DNA from: Ensifer adhaerens
GTDB taxonomy: Bacteria; Pseudomonadota; Alphaproteobacteria; Rhizobiales; Rhizobiaceae
NCBI RefSeq assembly: GCF_002007205.1
Contig: NZ_LAZS01000005.1
Span: 806,001 to 870,000 of the forward strand
Direction: 5' to 3'
DNA length: 64,000 nt
Part shown: piece by piece, positions 9,026-18,007 of the stretch
Layout of the letters: every line of letters starts with the position of its first letter
Position numbering within the stretch: position 1 is the stretch's first letter
Translations under genes and position numbers: made by a program
Notes under the pieces: generated by a model
What the model saw: the letters and a program-made list of their open reading frames with translations, nothing else
Told to the model about the DNA's origin: nothing
The model's database searches: none

Positions 9026-9424
9026 ATGCAGGACATTCATCACGGGGGCTGCCTTTGTGGCGGCATTCGCTTCAAAGCGCGCGGCGAGCTGCGCGAACTG
9101 ATCTTCTGCCACTGCAGCCAATGCCGGAAGCAGACCGGGCTGTATTACGCCGCAACCAACGTTCAGGACCAGGACTTCGAGATCGAGGGGGCGGAGAACG
9201 TAACCTGGTACAGGGCCAGTGATAGCGCCAGCCGGGGCTTTTGCCGGCAATGCGGGTCGGCGCTGTTCTGGAAGGCGGATGGCTCGGACTACACCTCGAT
9301 CCTTGCGGGCGCCTTCGAGAAGCCGACCGAGCTGAAGGCGGGCTATCACATCTTCTGCGAAGATCAGGGCGATTTCTACGAGATCAAGGACGGCCTGCCG
9401 AAATTTGCGGCCGGGCGCGTCTGA
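9026..9424 (+). CDS. GFA-fold zinc protein (CENP-V/GFA family)
   Basis: A 132-aa protein with the GFA zinc-cysteine pattern: GGCLCGG (C9, C11), then CHCSQC (C28, C30, C33), then FCRQCGS. The fold is that of glutathione-dependent formaldehyde-activating enzyme and CENP-V. Most stand-alone bacterial members have no proven activity, so formaldehyde activation should not be assumed. The ATG at 9026 has GGGGAGGGG 5 bases upstream. It stands alone between the DAHP synthase terminator and a convergent minus-strand gene. Confidence 0.85.
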   Translation: MQDIHHGGCLCGGIRFKARGELRELIFCHCSQCRKQTGLYYAATNVQDQDFEIEGAENVTWYRASDSASRGFCRQCGSALFWKADGSDYTSILAGAFEKPTELKAGYHIFCEDQGDFYEIKDGLPKFAAGRV

Positions 9425-9529
9425 TACATGCCGCAGAAAAGCGTGCAGCGGTTTGCGGCAACGGCATGCATAAAAACAAGAGCTTAGAACCCGGCGGGTG
9501 ATGGCTCTTTCATGCGACAGCTTTGAGCC

Positions 9530-10498
9530 TCACGCCGGCGGGCTTGCCGCCTGCCGTTCGGCCTGCTCGATGCCATTGGCGAGGCCCGCCAGCTTGACGG
9601 CCTGCCAGTGGCAATATTCGTCGATCAGCCGCGCGCTCAGCCAGAACAGGCCGCGCTGACCCTGGTCGGCCCTCCCAAGGAAGCCGAGGTCCTGCGCCCG
9701 CGTGAAGATGCGCCGGATATGGGTGTTCGAAATCATGTAATGCGTGGCGAGATCCGAGAGGTTCGCCTCCAGCCAGACCTTGCCGTCCACGGGCTCCAGG
9801 CTTTTCGGCCGCGCCATCAGGTCGTCGAGCAGCAGACCGCCACACTCTGTCCAGACGAAAGCCGCGACACCTTCCGGCGGATCCGTCCACCGGCGATCCG
9901 AAAGCAGCAGGCGCGCGGCGATCGGCTGCGCCCGCTCGAAAACCGTACGGTCGGCTTCGACGCGAGCGACACGGCAATCGCCGTCGAAGCGATCGAGCGT
10001 TCCCATCTGGCTCATGAACCAGCGCAGCATCGCGCCTTCGCTGACCTCCGTCGGTTCAAGCGGGCGGATCTTCTTGCGTGCGCGTCCGCCTTCCGCGTCG
10101 CGCAGGAGCTTGTAGGTGACGAGCTCGGCGATAAAGGCCGCAGCCGTGTTGCGGCTGGCGCCGCCGGTCTCGTGGATGAACTTCAGGAGGCGCGCGGTCG
10201 TGATCCCCGTTTCGGGATTGCCGGGCTCACGCTCGAGGTGCAGGGCGTAGACGGCCTGGCTGAGCGTCCATTTCTGATGGGAGGCGACAAGGCGAGCGAT
10301 GCGGGGGAACATGTCGTAGGCGGCCATGAGATCGCGCGCGCTCGCCTGCAGCACGCTACGCAACTCCGGATGACGAAGAAAGCCTTCTGCGGTGAAGGCG
10401 AGCGAGCCATCCCGCGCTGCGCCTTCCTGCTCTGCCATCACATGCATCTGCTGCGCATACCCCCAATGCTCGCGCGGCTTTTCCAATGCCCGATACAA
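9530..10498 (-). CDS. hypothetical protein with two helix-turn-helix regions
   Basis: A 322-aa soluble protein I cannot name. Residues about 75-140 look like a winged helix (a helical WTLSQAVYALHLE, then ARLLKFIHETGGASRNTAAAF). A second HTH-like stretch, LSDLATHYMISNTHIRRIF, lies near residues 250-268. No catalytic motif is visible. That architecture suggests a DNA-binding regulator. The start is uncertain: TTG at 10498 or ATG at 10447, and neither has a strong ribosome site. It lies downstream of the tadG-like gene on the same strand with a 139-base gap, so it may have its own promoter. Confidence 0.6.
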   Translation of the reverse strand: MYRALEKPREHWGYAQQMHVMAEQEGAARDGSLAFTAEGFLRHPELRSVLQASARDLMAAYDMFPRIARLVASHQKWTLSQAVYALHLEREPGNPETGITTARLLKFIHETGGASRNTAAAFIAELVTYKLLRDAEGGRARKKIRPLEPTEVSEGAMLRWFMSQMGTLDRFDGDCRVARVEADRTVFERAQPIAARLLLSDRRWTDPPEGVAAFVWTECGGLLLDDLMARPKSLEPVDGKVWLEANLSDLATHYMISNTHIRRIFTRAQDLGFLGRADQGQRGLFWLSARLIDEYCHWQAVKLAGLANGIEQAERQAASPPA

Positions 10499-10637
10499 GG
10501 TGCCCGGTCACAGATCGCCACTCAGCTCCGCCCGTCCTAACAGGGCTACCTTGCGCATAACGTGTCAACTCACGAAATTGTTCATCGGGGCTCCCGACGG
10601 TCTGCCGTGGGACGCCCGATCACGCGTTCGCTGTTGC

Positions 10638-12371
10638 TTACTGAACAAGCACGGGTGGCTGGCACTTGACGCCGGTGACGCGGACATCGGCCTCTCCGAC
10701 CCGGACGCCCACCAGAAGCAGCAGGTTGTAGAGCAGATCGTCGACCGGCTTGGTGACGGCTCCGAGTGTCTGGGCCAGCGCCTGCTGCACGATCGTCGGG
10801 CTGCCGAGCGTCAGGAACAGGACCTGGATGTTCAGGTCGAGATTGTTGAGCAGCGTCTGCGTCGTCGACGTCAGGATGTCCTTGGTCGAAACGGTCTTGA
10901 TCGACCGGGCGGCGACCTCGGACGGACTGAAACTCAGGCGCGTTGGCTTGAGGTTCTGTGCCTCGACATGGGCGAGGGCATCGATCTTGACCACCAGGGC
11001 GTCGACGAGCTTGGCTCTTTGCACGCGCGCGTCGGACGAGAAGTTGGACAGAACCGCCGGATCGACGTCGCCGATCGCGATCTCAGCGACGCCAGGCACC
11101 GCATCGACGCTGACCGACGCATTCTCCGGCGTGCCGCCATAGCATCTGATATCGGCGAGCTTGGCTTCCGCATAGGCGAGCTCGACATAGATCGGCAGGC
11201 GAATGCGAATGCCCGCAAGTGCTGCAAGTCCATCGACGTTGACCTCGACGGCAAGGCGCGTCTGGGCGGTGCGAACCGCCGCGCCCGGCGTGCCGAGGCG
11301 GTGGCTGGGCGTTTCTACGGGTGGTTCGCCGATCGCGAGCTTGACCTTGGCAGACGCAATGCCGGGAAGGCCGGCCACGGCGTTGAGCGCGATCTGGTTT
11401 TGGCCATTGGCGATCGCCGCAGCCGCAGACACGATCTGCAGCGCGCTCACCCGCATTGCCCAATTGGAACCGGCGTCGATCTGCAGGCTCTTCTTCGGAT
11501 CGAGGTTGAGGATCTGCGCCAGGGTGAAGGTGCGCTTGTCGCTTGCGGTGGAAAGCTCGATGCTCCTGAGGGCCGCCGTCACGGTTCCGGACAGCCCCTG
11601 AACGAGCCGCATGGAGGCGAGCAACTGCGGCATCGTCAGCTTGGCCTTGAGCACGTCCTCATAGGACGCAGTTGTGAGGCTGAGACGGGTCGCAATGATC
11701 TTCAGGAACGGCTGAATATCGATGTCGGCATCGATCAGCGCCCGGTAGTCCATGACCTTCAGCGAAATCGTCGTGCCGAGCATCTGCCCGAGGATGGAGT
11801 TGAGCAGCCCCTCGTTCAGGCTGGCAAGGCGCGAGCCGACGGAGAACGCTGCGATCTTCGAACTCGCCGCCGTACCGTAGACGGCCAGGTCCGGCGCGGT
11901 GGTGAAGATCGAGGCGAGGAAGATATCGCCCTTCCTTTCGAGCAGCACCTGCACGGCGTCGGTCGGCGTTGCATCCTTGACGAAGCGCTGACCGGCATCG
12001 ACCGACGGATCGGGGACGTATCGCCCGCGCGCAACGGTTGCAACGCCGTCAACCTTGGCGATGTTGACGTCGCCAGGCGCCAAGACCTTGCCGTCGACGG
12101 TCATCAATCCGCTCGGCGTCATCACGCCGTAGTTCAGGCCATTGTTGGCGAAGTGATTGAGCACCGCCTTCTCGGCGGTGGTGACGTTGGCGGCCGCCGC
12201 AATGGCAGCAAGATCGGCCGTCGACTGCATTTCACGCTTCTGGACCGTGAGATAGCCGTAGTCGATCGCAAGGGCCATCGAGGTAATGACCAAGGGCATG
12301 GCGAGGGCGGCCGAGATCCCGATATTGCCGCTATGCTCTCGGGAAAGGGCCCGCATGGGTTTCCACAGCAT
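10638..12371 (-). CDS. TadG-like pilus assembly / Flp-type membrane protein
   Basis: A 577-aa protein with one N-terminal membrane segment (about residues 15-38) in the TadE/TadG-type leader (SREHSGNIGISAALAMPLV), then a long extracytoplasmic domain with no VWA motif that I can see. The ATG at 12371 starts one base after the stop of the TadE-like gene, so translation is probably coupled. The frame is open upstream of this ATG, but that part overlaps the preceding gene. TadG-type proteins accompany Flp pilus secretion systems. No tadA, tadB, tadC, cpaA or flp gene is present in the window, so this pair is an orphan or works with a locus elsewhere. Confidence 0.78.
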   Translation of the reverse strand: MLWKPMRALSREHSGNIGISAALAMPLVITSMALAIDYGYLTVQKREMQSTADLAAIAAAANVTTAEKAVLNHFANNGLNYGVMTPSGLMTVDGKVLAPGDVNIAKVDGVATVARGRYVPDPSVDAGQRFVKDATPTDAVQVLLERKGDIFLASIFTTAPDLAVYGTAASSKIAAFSVGSRLASLNEGLLNSILGQMLGTTISLKVMDYRALIDADIDIQPFLKIIATRLSLTTASYEDVLKAKLTMPQLLASMRLVQGLSGTVTAALRSIELSTASDKRTFTLAQILNLDPKKSLQIDAGSNWAMRVSALQIVSAAAAIANGQNQIALNAVAGLPGIASAKVKLAIGEPPVETPSHRLGTPGAAVRTAQTRLAVEVNVDGLAALAGIRIRLPIYVELAYAEAKLADIRCYGGTPENASVSVDAVPGVAEIAIGDVDPAVLSNFSSDARVQRAKLVDALVVKIDALAHVEAQNLKPTRLSFSPSEVAARSIKTVSTKDILTSTTQTLLNNLDLNIQVLFLTLGSPTIVQQALAQTLGAVTKPVDDLLYNLLLLVGVRVGEADVRVTGVKCQPPVLVQ

Positions 12372-12372
12372 A

Positions 12373-12795
12373 TCAGACCCCCCCGATGCGTATCGTTGCG
12401 AAGCGCTCGATCTGTTCGCTCGGCATGGCGAACGTGAACAGGTTGAAGATCGGCAGGTCGCCGGCGTCGTACTTGATGCGGACGGTGAACTGGTTCGTGT
12501 TGTTGGCGTCATCCTTGACGGTGACGGTCATGCGTGACGGCGTGATAAAGGTCTGATCCATCGTCGTGCGACGGATATAGTCGGTCGCGAGCCGTTCACG
12601 CTCGGTTTCGGAAAGGCCGGCGATTGCGGTGCGGGCGGCATCGGCCGCGATCTGCTGGATGGAATGGGCGGCACTGAGGTAGATGCCGTAGGCGATCAAG
12701 GTCAGCACGCACATGAAGAACAGCGGTGCAATGATTGCAAACTCGATCGCGGCGGCCCCGTCTCGGCCACCTAACAGGCGCTTGAAGTTGGACAT
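12373..12795 (-). CDS. TadE-like pseudopilin family protein
   Basis: A 140-aa protein with a TadE-type N-terminus: short basic MSNFKRLLGGRDG, then GAAAIEFAIIAPLFF starting a single hydrophobic helix (about residues 14-40). The Glu within that helix start matches the conserved position of TadE-like pseudopilins. The C-terminal 100 residues are extracytoplasmic. The ATG at 12795 has GGAGATG upstream and gives the normal length. It is first of a two-gene operon with the TadG-like gene. The 280-base AT-rich region upstream should hold the promoter. Confidence 0.8.
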   Translation of the reverse strand: MSNFKRLLGGRDGAAAIEFAIIAPLFFMCVLTLIAYGIYLSAAHSIQQIAADAARTAIAGLSETERERLATDYIRRTTMDQTFITPSRMTVTVKDDANNTNQFTVRIKYDAGDLPIFNLFTFAMPSEQIERFATIRIGGV

Positions 12796-13076
12796 TGCAG
12801 CATCTCCGCGTACCCACGTTGCTGTATTTTTCGAATGTCCCTGCACCCATAACCTGATCCTCAAATATTAATTTTTTCATACTCCGATAAGTTGTTGAAA
12901 CAGCGTGATTTTCGCACTTGTTGCAAAATGTGTAGCCATGGTTGAATTAGGGTTTATGAAAGTGAGCCAGTTCTCGCCCTGTCGCGCGGGCTGCGCGCGC
13001 CCTGTCCGTGGCGCTGAAATGCGCGCAGAGCTACCCCCTTTCACCTGCGCGCCGGCCGGTCTCTGTCGGTGCCCGG

Positions 13077-13625
13077 TCACTCCTGTGCGGGGGGCGAGCG
13101 GTGACGTTCGAGCTGACGGTTGAGCGCCGACAGGTCCGCGCGCAGCTCAGAGATCTCGCGGAGCAGCACGTCGTCCACCTTGTGGTGCAGCGCGATAAGT
13201 TCGACTTCCGATTTGAGATTGACCTCGTAGTCCTTCGAGGCAGCGAAGCGATCACGCTCGGCCTGGCGGTTCTGCGACATCATGATGACCGGCGCCTGGA
13301 GCGCTGCAAGCATCGAAAGCACCAGGTTGAGGAAGATGTAGGGGTAGGGATCGAAGGCGCCGGTGAGGAGCAGCACCGAATTCAACAGAACCCAGAAAAC
13401 GAGAAAACCGCAGAAGCCGATGATGAAGCTCCAGGACCCGCCGACGCGGGCGATGTTGTCGGCGAGCCTGTCGCCGAAGGAGAGCCCGGCCGTAAACGCT
13501 GCGTGAGAATCCGTGGAAAGGGTGCGGCGGTCGCGCGCGTGGGCGAGGATGCGGGCTTCGATCTCGCCGAGCTCGCTGAGCGGCTTGCCGAAAAGCTGTT
13601 TCGAGATGTCGTTGAAATGCGGCAT
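13077..13625 (-). CDS. DUF1003 inner-membrane protein
   Basis: A 182-aa protein with two adjacent membrane helices (about residues 65-85 and 95-115, around FIIGFCGFLVFWVLLNSVLLL and PYIFLNLVLSMLAALQAPVIMMSQNRQ). The motif APVIMMSQNRQAERDR is characteristic of DUF1003. A coiled C-terminal tail contains LREISELRADLSALNRQLE. The function of the family is unknown. The ATG at 13625 has CGGAGA 7 bases upstream. A longer frame upstream lacks a ribosome site and overlaps the next gene's end, so I reject it. It lies downstream of the phosphoglycerol transferase gene, separated by a terminator-like hairpin. Confidence 0.83.
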   Translation of the reverse strand: MPHFNDISKQLFGKPLSELGEIEARILAHARDRRTLSTDSHAAFTAGLSFGDRLADNIARVGGSWSFIIGFCGFLVFWVLLNSVLLLTGAFDPYPYIFLNLVLSMLAALQAPVIMMSQNRQAERDRFAASKDYEVNLKSEVELIALHHKVDDVLLREISELRADLSALNRQLERHRSPPAQE

Positions 13626-13722
13626 GGCGATCTCCGGTGTTGGCCGGAAGAAATCTAGGGCATGCCGCGCAAAAATCCGCAGGGGTTTTGCGATGCCGGT
13701 GTGCGAAACATCGCGGAAAGCC

Positions 13723-13753
13723 GAAGCCGGACCGTTGCGACCGGTCCGGCTTC
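13723..13753 (-). terminator. hairpin after the phosphoglycerol transferase gene
   Basis: Perfect 11-bp arms GAAGCCGGACC / GGTCCGGCTTC with a 9-base loop, 6 bases past the stop codon at 13759. In the minus-strand transcript it is followed by a weak U-tract (GGCTTTCC), so termination may be incomplete. Confidence 0.6.
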
Positions 13754-13758
13754 TCGCG

Positions 13759-15693
13759 TCAGTGGGTTTCAGCCGCGCTTGCGTAGAGATCCGCATGCGA
13801 CTTGAAGAACCGATCGGTCGAGAACCGTTCGCCGAACATCATGTCGTGCTGCAGGAAGCGATAGTCGCGCAGCAGTGCGGGCACCTTCGGCTGGCGCGAC
13901 CACTCGGCGACTTCCTTGCCGTTCTTGCGGATCAGCATGTAGCGGTCGACGACGCGGTACTGGTCGAAAACCTTGCCGAGGAAGCCGGTGTAATAGGGGT
14001 GCTCGTAGCCGGACTGCTTGAGGATCTGGTAGGAGAGGAAGGCCGGGCTGATGGTGCCGACGTTTTTCTTCGGGCCGGTCTTGTTCGACCAGACCACCAG
14101 CGGCGTTTCATGCTGCGCCTTCATCTGCTCCTTCGAACCTTTGCGTTCCGCCGTCACACCCTTCATGAAACCGGTGCTGGTATAGACCGTGTTGAGCGGC
14201 GGCAGGTGATCACCGAAAAGCACGATGATCGTTTCGCGATCGCGCTTCTTCGCCCAGTCCATCAGCATCTTCAGGCTGTCGTCGGCCTCCTTGATGCCTT
14301 GCGCATAGGTGGCGAGCACCTGACGGTCCGCCTCCGGCAGGTCGCCTTCGACCTTGATGGTGTTCTTGGCGTAGCGGTTCGCCTCATAGGGGCCGTGGCC
14401 CTGGAGCGTGACGGCGAAGAAGAAGAACGGATCGTCCATCGCGTCGGCCTGATGGATAATCTCCTTCGTCAGCGATTCATCCGAGGCGAAGATGCCGCGT
14501 TTCTGCATCGCCGGCATGTTCTCCTCCGACTTGAACATGTCGAAGCCGAAGGCCTTGTAGACGGCGGTGCGGTTCCAGAACCAGCTCTGGAAGGGGTGGA
14601 TGGCGCGCGAGACATAGCCTTCGCCGCGGAAGAAGGTGGCGAGCGACGGGATCGGGTTGCGGATGTACTGCTGGTAGGGAATGCTGCCATAGGGCAGGAA
14701 CGCGTTGGAGAAGCCGGTCAGCGCCTCGAATTCGACATTGGCGGTCATGCCGCCGAATTCCGGCGAGAAGACATTGCCCGACTGCATTTCGCGGATGGTC
14801 GGCATCGGGTCGGGCGACAGCTTGACGTTCGGCAGGCGCGTCGGATCCCAGAAGGATTCGCTCATCAGCACGATAACGTCGGGCTTGCCGCGATGGGAGG
14901 TGCCGGCCGGAAGCGGCTTGACCGGAATGCGGTCGATCGCGTCGACCATGTAGCCGGCGGGCGCACTGACATTGGCCATCGGCAAGTTGATGGCAAAGGC
15001 AAGCGCAAAGCCGTTGTGCTTATAGTTCTCGGTCTGATCCCACATGATCGGGATGACCTTCAGGCGATCACGGATCCAGGAGAACTGGTTGTAGTCCATG
15101 ATGTTCCAGAAGGCGACGAGCATCGGCAGAGCGAAGGCGAGGCGGGCGACGCGCTCGCGCTTCGAAAGTTTCGGAAAGGTGCGCCAGGCGAAGCGCAGGA
15201 GGAGCGCAATTGCGGCGACGGTGACGACGAGGCCGACCGCGATGCCGACGGCCGTCCACGGGCGATCCTTCACCAGAACGGGCATCAGTTCCATGATCTG
15301 GCGGCCGAACAGGAAGTCGGTCGGGTAGAGCGGGTCGGACAGGAAGACCTGTTTCTGCTGGCAGATGACGGCCGGCAGGAGCGCGAGCGGCGCGATCACC
15401 ACGGCGGACTTGTGCTCGCGGCCGAAAAGGCCGTCGACAGCGAGCAGAATGAGAAAGAATATGCCGATGGTCGTCAGCGCCGGGCGCGTGGGGTCGAGGA
15501 CATAGGCGACGGTATCGGTCAGCGACTGGCGGACGATGAGTTCAACGACGAAGACAAGGCTAGCTGCAACGAACAGGGAGAACAGTGCGCTGCGCGTGGA
15601 AGCGAGCGTCTTGGCGTGCCGCGCGGTGAAGCCGGGTCGGTCGACATAGACACGTGAGCCTCTCGCGACAGCGGAATCGATACTGGCCAACAT
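13759..15693 (-). CDS. LtaS-type sulfatase-fold phosphoglycerol transferase
   Basis: A 644-aa inner-membrane enzyme. Five N-terminal membrane helices (about 36-54, 72-88, 97-112, 147-167, 183-198) precede a periplasmic sulfatase-fold domain. Family motifs are VIVLMSESFWDPTRL, GGMTANVEFEALTGF (nucleophile candidate T317), HPFQSWFWNR, TLQGHGPY and LFGDHLPP (metal ligands). In Rhizobiaceae, proteins of this architecture (CgmB-like) transfer phosphoglycerol from phosphatidylglycerol to periplasmic cyclic beta-1,2-glucan. That substrate is an inference from lineage. I start at the ATG at 15693, with GGAG 3 bases ahead. An in-frame ATG at 15708 has no ribosome site. A PHO-box-like element lies immediately upstream in reverse orientation. 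Confidence 0.85.
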   Translation of the reverse strand: MLASIDSAVARGSRVYVDRPGFTARHAKTLASTRSALFSLFVAASLVFVVELIVRQSLTDTVAYVLDPTRPALTTIGIFFLILLAVDGLFGREHKSAVVIAPLALLPAVICQQKQVFLSDPLYPTDFLFGRQIMELMPVLVKDRPWTAVGIAVGLVVTVAAIALLLRFAWRTFPKLSKRERVARLAFALPMLVAFWNIMDYNQFSWIRDRLKVIPIMWDQTENYKHNGFALAFAINLPMANVSAPAGYMVDAIDRIPVKPLPAGTSHRGKPDVIVLMSESFWDPTRLPNVKLSPDPMPTIREMQSGNVFSPEFGGMTANVEFEALTGFSNAFLPYGSIPYQQYIRNPIPSLATFFRGEGYVSRAIHPFQSWFWNRTAVYKAFGFDMFKSEENMPAMQKRGIFASDESLTKEIIHQADAMDDPFFFFAVTLQGHGPYEANRYAKNTIKVEGDLPEADRQVLATYAQGIKEADDSLKMLMDWAKKRDRETIIVLFGDHLPPLNTVYTSTGFMKGVTAERKGSKEQMKAQHETPLVVWSNKTGPKKNVGTISPAFLSYQILKQSGYEHPYYTGFLGKVFDQYRVVDRYMLIRKNGKEVAEWSRQPKVPALLRDYRFLQHDMMFGERFSTDRFFKSHADLYASAAETH

Positions 15694-15723
15694 ATTCTCC
15701 AATTTCATAAATGCGTCGTGTAA

Positions 15724-15741
15724 CTGTCATACGCCCGTCAT
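15724..15741 (+). promoter_or_regulatory. PHO-box-like element (reverse to the adjacent gene)
   Basis: CTGTCAT-ACGC-CCGTCAT on the plus strand: two 7-mers in direct repeat, 4 bases apart, matching CTGTCAT at 13 of 14 positions. It ends 31-48 bases from the start of the minus-strand phosphoglycerol transferase and points the other way, towards nadE about 220 bases off. In this orientation it is better placed to block than to activate the adjacent gene. Confidence 0.6.
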
Positions 15742-15958
15742 TTTGAACAGGGGATGAATGGTTTCTTAACCGGGATCGAGGGTGGCTTTTCGTGGCGTAA
15801 AGGCGCGCGAACAGCCGGGTATAAGGACCGGGAAAAACAGAATTTTTCGGATTTTTTCGCGTGGCGGCGATTGCCTGTGGGTATTTTCCCGCAGATTGCG
15901 CTAAAGAACATTGCGAAAGTCAGATGCAATCGTTCAGAACAGACCGACAGGCCCGCTC

Positions 15959-17641
15959 ATGACCGCCCATAAAAACGCCCCCTCGCTCCTTCGCATCGCC
16001 GTTGCCCAGCTCAATCCGACCGTGGGCGACATCGCCGGAAACCTGGCCAAAGCGCGCGAGGCGCGCGCCGACGCGGCGCGACAGGGCGCCGATCTCCTGC
16101 TTTTGACGGAACTGTTCATTTCCGGCTATCCGCCGGAAGATCTCGTGCTGAAGCCGGCATTCCTCAAGGCCTGCTACCAGGCGGTCGAAAAGCTGGCGGC
16201 GGAAACGGTCGATGGCGGGCCGGGCGTCATCATCGGCTTCCCGCGGCTTGCCAAGACCGGGCGCCACAACGCGGTGGCAGTGCTCGACGACGGCAAGGTG
16301 ATCGCGATCCGCGACAAGGTCGATCTGCCGAATTATGGCGAGTTCGACGAGAAGCGCGTCTTCGATCCGGGCGAGATGCCGGGACCGGTCAATTTCCGCG
16401 GCGTGCGCATCGGCATTCCGATCTGCGAGGATATCTGGGGCGATCTCGGCGTCTGCGAGACTTTGGCTGAAAGCGGCGCTGAAATCCTGCTGTCGCCGAA
16501 CGGTTCGCCCTATTATCGTGGCAAGGTCGACGTGCGCCATCAGGTGGTCCTGAAGCAGGTGATCGAGACCGGCCTGCCGATGATCTACGCCAACCAGCTG
16601 GGCGGCCAGGACGAACTGGTGTTCGACGGCGCAAGCTTCGCCTTCAATACGGACAAGTCGCTCGCCTTCCAGATGAGCCAGTTCGAAGAGGCGATCTCGA
16701 TCGTCGAATGGAAGAAGGGCGAGAGCGGTTGGCACTGCGAGGCCGGGCTGAAGTCGCGGCTGCCGGAGCGGGAGGAGGCGGACTACCGAGCCTGCATGCT
16801 CGGCTTCCGTGACTACGTCAACAAGAACGGCTTCAAGAACGTGGTGCTCGGCCTTTCCGGCGGCATCGATTCCGCCATCTGCGCGGCGCTGGCGGTCGAT
16901 GCGCTCGGCGAGGAACGGGTGCGCACCGTCATGCTGCCTTACCGTTACACCTCGCAGGAATCGCTGAAGGACGCCAAGGAGTGCGCTGCAGCGCTTGGCT
17001 GCCGCTACGACATCGTGCCGATCTCGGAGCCGGTCGAAGGGTTCCTTAGCGCGCTCTCCGATACGTTCGAAGGCACCGAATCCGGGATCACCGAGGAGAA
17101 CCTGCAGAGCCGCGCGCGCGGCACGATCCTGATGGCGATCTCCAACAAGTTCGGCTCGATGGTGGTGACCACGGGCAACAAGTCCGAGATGTCGGTCGGC
17201 TACGCCACGCTCTACGGCGACATGAACGGCGGCTTCAACCCGATCAAGGACCTCTACAAGATGCAGGTCTATGCGATCTCGCGCTGGCGCAACACCACGG
17301 TGCCTCCGGGCGCGCTCGGTTCTTCCGGCATCGTCATTCCGCAGAACATCATCGACAAGGCGCCTTCGGCCGAGCTTCGTCCCAACCAGACGGACCAGGA
17401 TTCGCTGCCACCCTATCCGGTGCTCGACGACATTCTCGAATGCCTGGTGGAAAAGGAAATGGGAACCGACGAGATCGTCGCCCGCGGCCATGACGAAGCG
17501 ACGGTTCACCGGGTCGAGCACCTGCTCTACATCGCCGAATACAAGCGCCGGCAGTCGGCGCCGGGCGTCAAGATCACCAAGAAGAACTTCGGCCGCGACC
17601 GCCGCTACCCGATCACCAACCGCTTCCGCGATCGGGGCTAG
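15959..17641 (+). CDS. nadE: glutamine-dependent NAD+ synthetase
   Basis: A 560-aa two-domain enzyme that makes NAD+ from deamido-NAD+, ATP and glutamine. The N-terminal nitrilase-fold glutaminase has its Glu-Lys-Cys triad visible at E51 (LLLTELFISGYPP), K120 (RDKVDLPN) and C156 (PICEDIWG). The C-terminal synthetase has the ATP loop LSGGIDSA at about S300 and the motif TTGNKSEMSVGYATLYGDMN. The length and domain order are standard for the glutamine-dependent type. The ATG at 15959 is at the expected family start, though the ribosome site is weak. The stop is followed 3 bases later by a small membrane protein gene. Confidence 0.95.
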   Translation: MTAHKNAPSLLRIAVAQLNPTVGDIAGNLAKAREARADAARQGADLLLLTELFISGYPPEDLVLKPAFLKACYQAVEKLAAETVDGGPGVIIGFPRLAKTGRHNAVAVLDDGKVIAIRDKVDLPNYGEFDEKRVFDPGEMPGPVNFRGVRIGIPICEDIWGDLGVCETLAESGAEILLSPNGSPYYRGKVDVRHQVVLKQVIETGLPMIYANQLGGQDELVFDGASFAFNTDKSLAFQMSQFEEAISIVEWKKGESGWHCEAGLKSRLPEREEADYRACMLGFRDYVNKNGFKNVVLGLSGGIDSAICAALAVDALGEERVRTVMLPYRYTSQESLKDAKECAAALGCRYDIVPISEPVEGFLSALSDTFEGTESGITEENLQSRARGTILMAISNKFGSMVVTTGNKSEMSVGYATLYGDMNGGFNPIKDLYKMQVYAISRWRNTTVPPGALGSSGIVIPQNIIDKAPSAELRPNQTDQDSLPPYPVLDDILECLVEKEMGTDEIVARGHDEATVHRVEHLLYIAEYKRRQSAPGVKITKKNFGRDRRYPITNRFRDRG

Positions 17642-17644
17642 TCG

Positions 17645-17980
17645 ATGGAGGCCCCCTCCGAAGAGACGGACGGCCGGCAAGGCCGTCCAGCGTTCACGGA
17701 CGAGGAAATCCGGCTCATGCGACTATGGTCGGTCAGCGACATCTCCGCCGGCAGGCAGCTTTCGGCGCAGATTGCCTATTTCGCGACGCCGGCCGTCTTC
17801 GGGACCTATGGCCTTGCGACCGGCAGCCTGACCATGCTCGGCGTTGCCTTCGTCTGCATCCTGCTGCTGCTCGCCTGGGGCCTGGCCTCGACGTGGCGCG
17901 AGCGGCGCGATTCCGTCCTGATGCAATCGGTCTGCGCCAAGGTTCTGGCAACACTGTCGTCTGGTGAAGAACGCAAGTAG
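17645..17980 (+). CDS. small membrane protein, 111 aa
   Basis: A hypothetical protein with an acidic soluble N-terminus (about 40 residues) and two hydrophobic segments (about 41-62 and 65-84, including FVCILLLLAWGLAS), then a basic tail. It begins 3 bases after nadE and is followed closely by the TolB-like gene, so the three probably share a transcript. No family is recognised. The tight spacing and membrane pattern make it a real gene, but its role is unknown. Confidence 0.65.
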   Translation: MEAPSEETDGRQGRPAFTDEEIRLMRLWSVSDISAGRQLSAQIAYFATPAVFGTYGLATGSLTMLGVAFVCILLLLAWGLASTWRERRDSVLMQSVCAKVLATLSSGEERK

Positions 17981-18007
17981 CCGTCCTTGCGGCGGCGGGA
18001 GATGAAA

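Noticed and set aside
10392-12437. Open frame of 681 codons opposite the TadG-like gene
   Set aside because: Runs across the start of another gene and the tad genes; protein composition is Arg/Gly/Asp-rich, typical of a shadow frame.
12596-12880. Short minus-strand ORF starting MKKLIFEDQ just before the TadE-like gene
   Set aside because: Ribosome site is only one base from the ATG, most of the frame overlaps the TadE-like gene out of frame, and the second half is Arg-rich.
13513-15657. Open frame of 714 codons opposite the phosphoglycerol transferase
   Set aside because: Same reason; the minus-strand gene carries all LtaS-type motifs.
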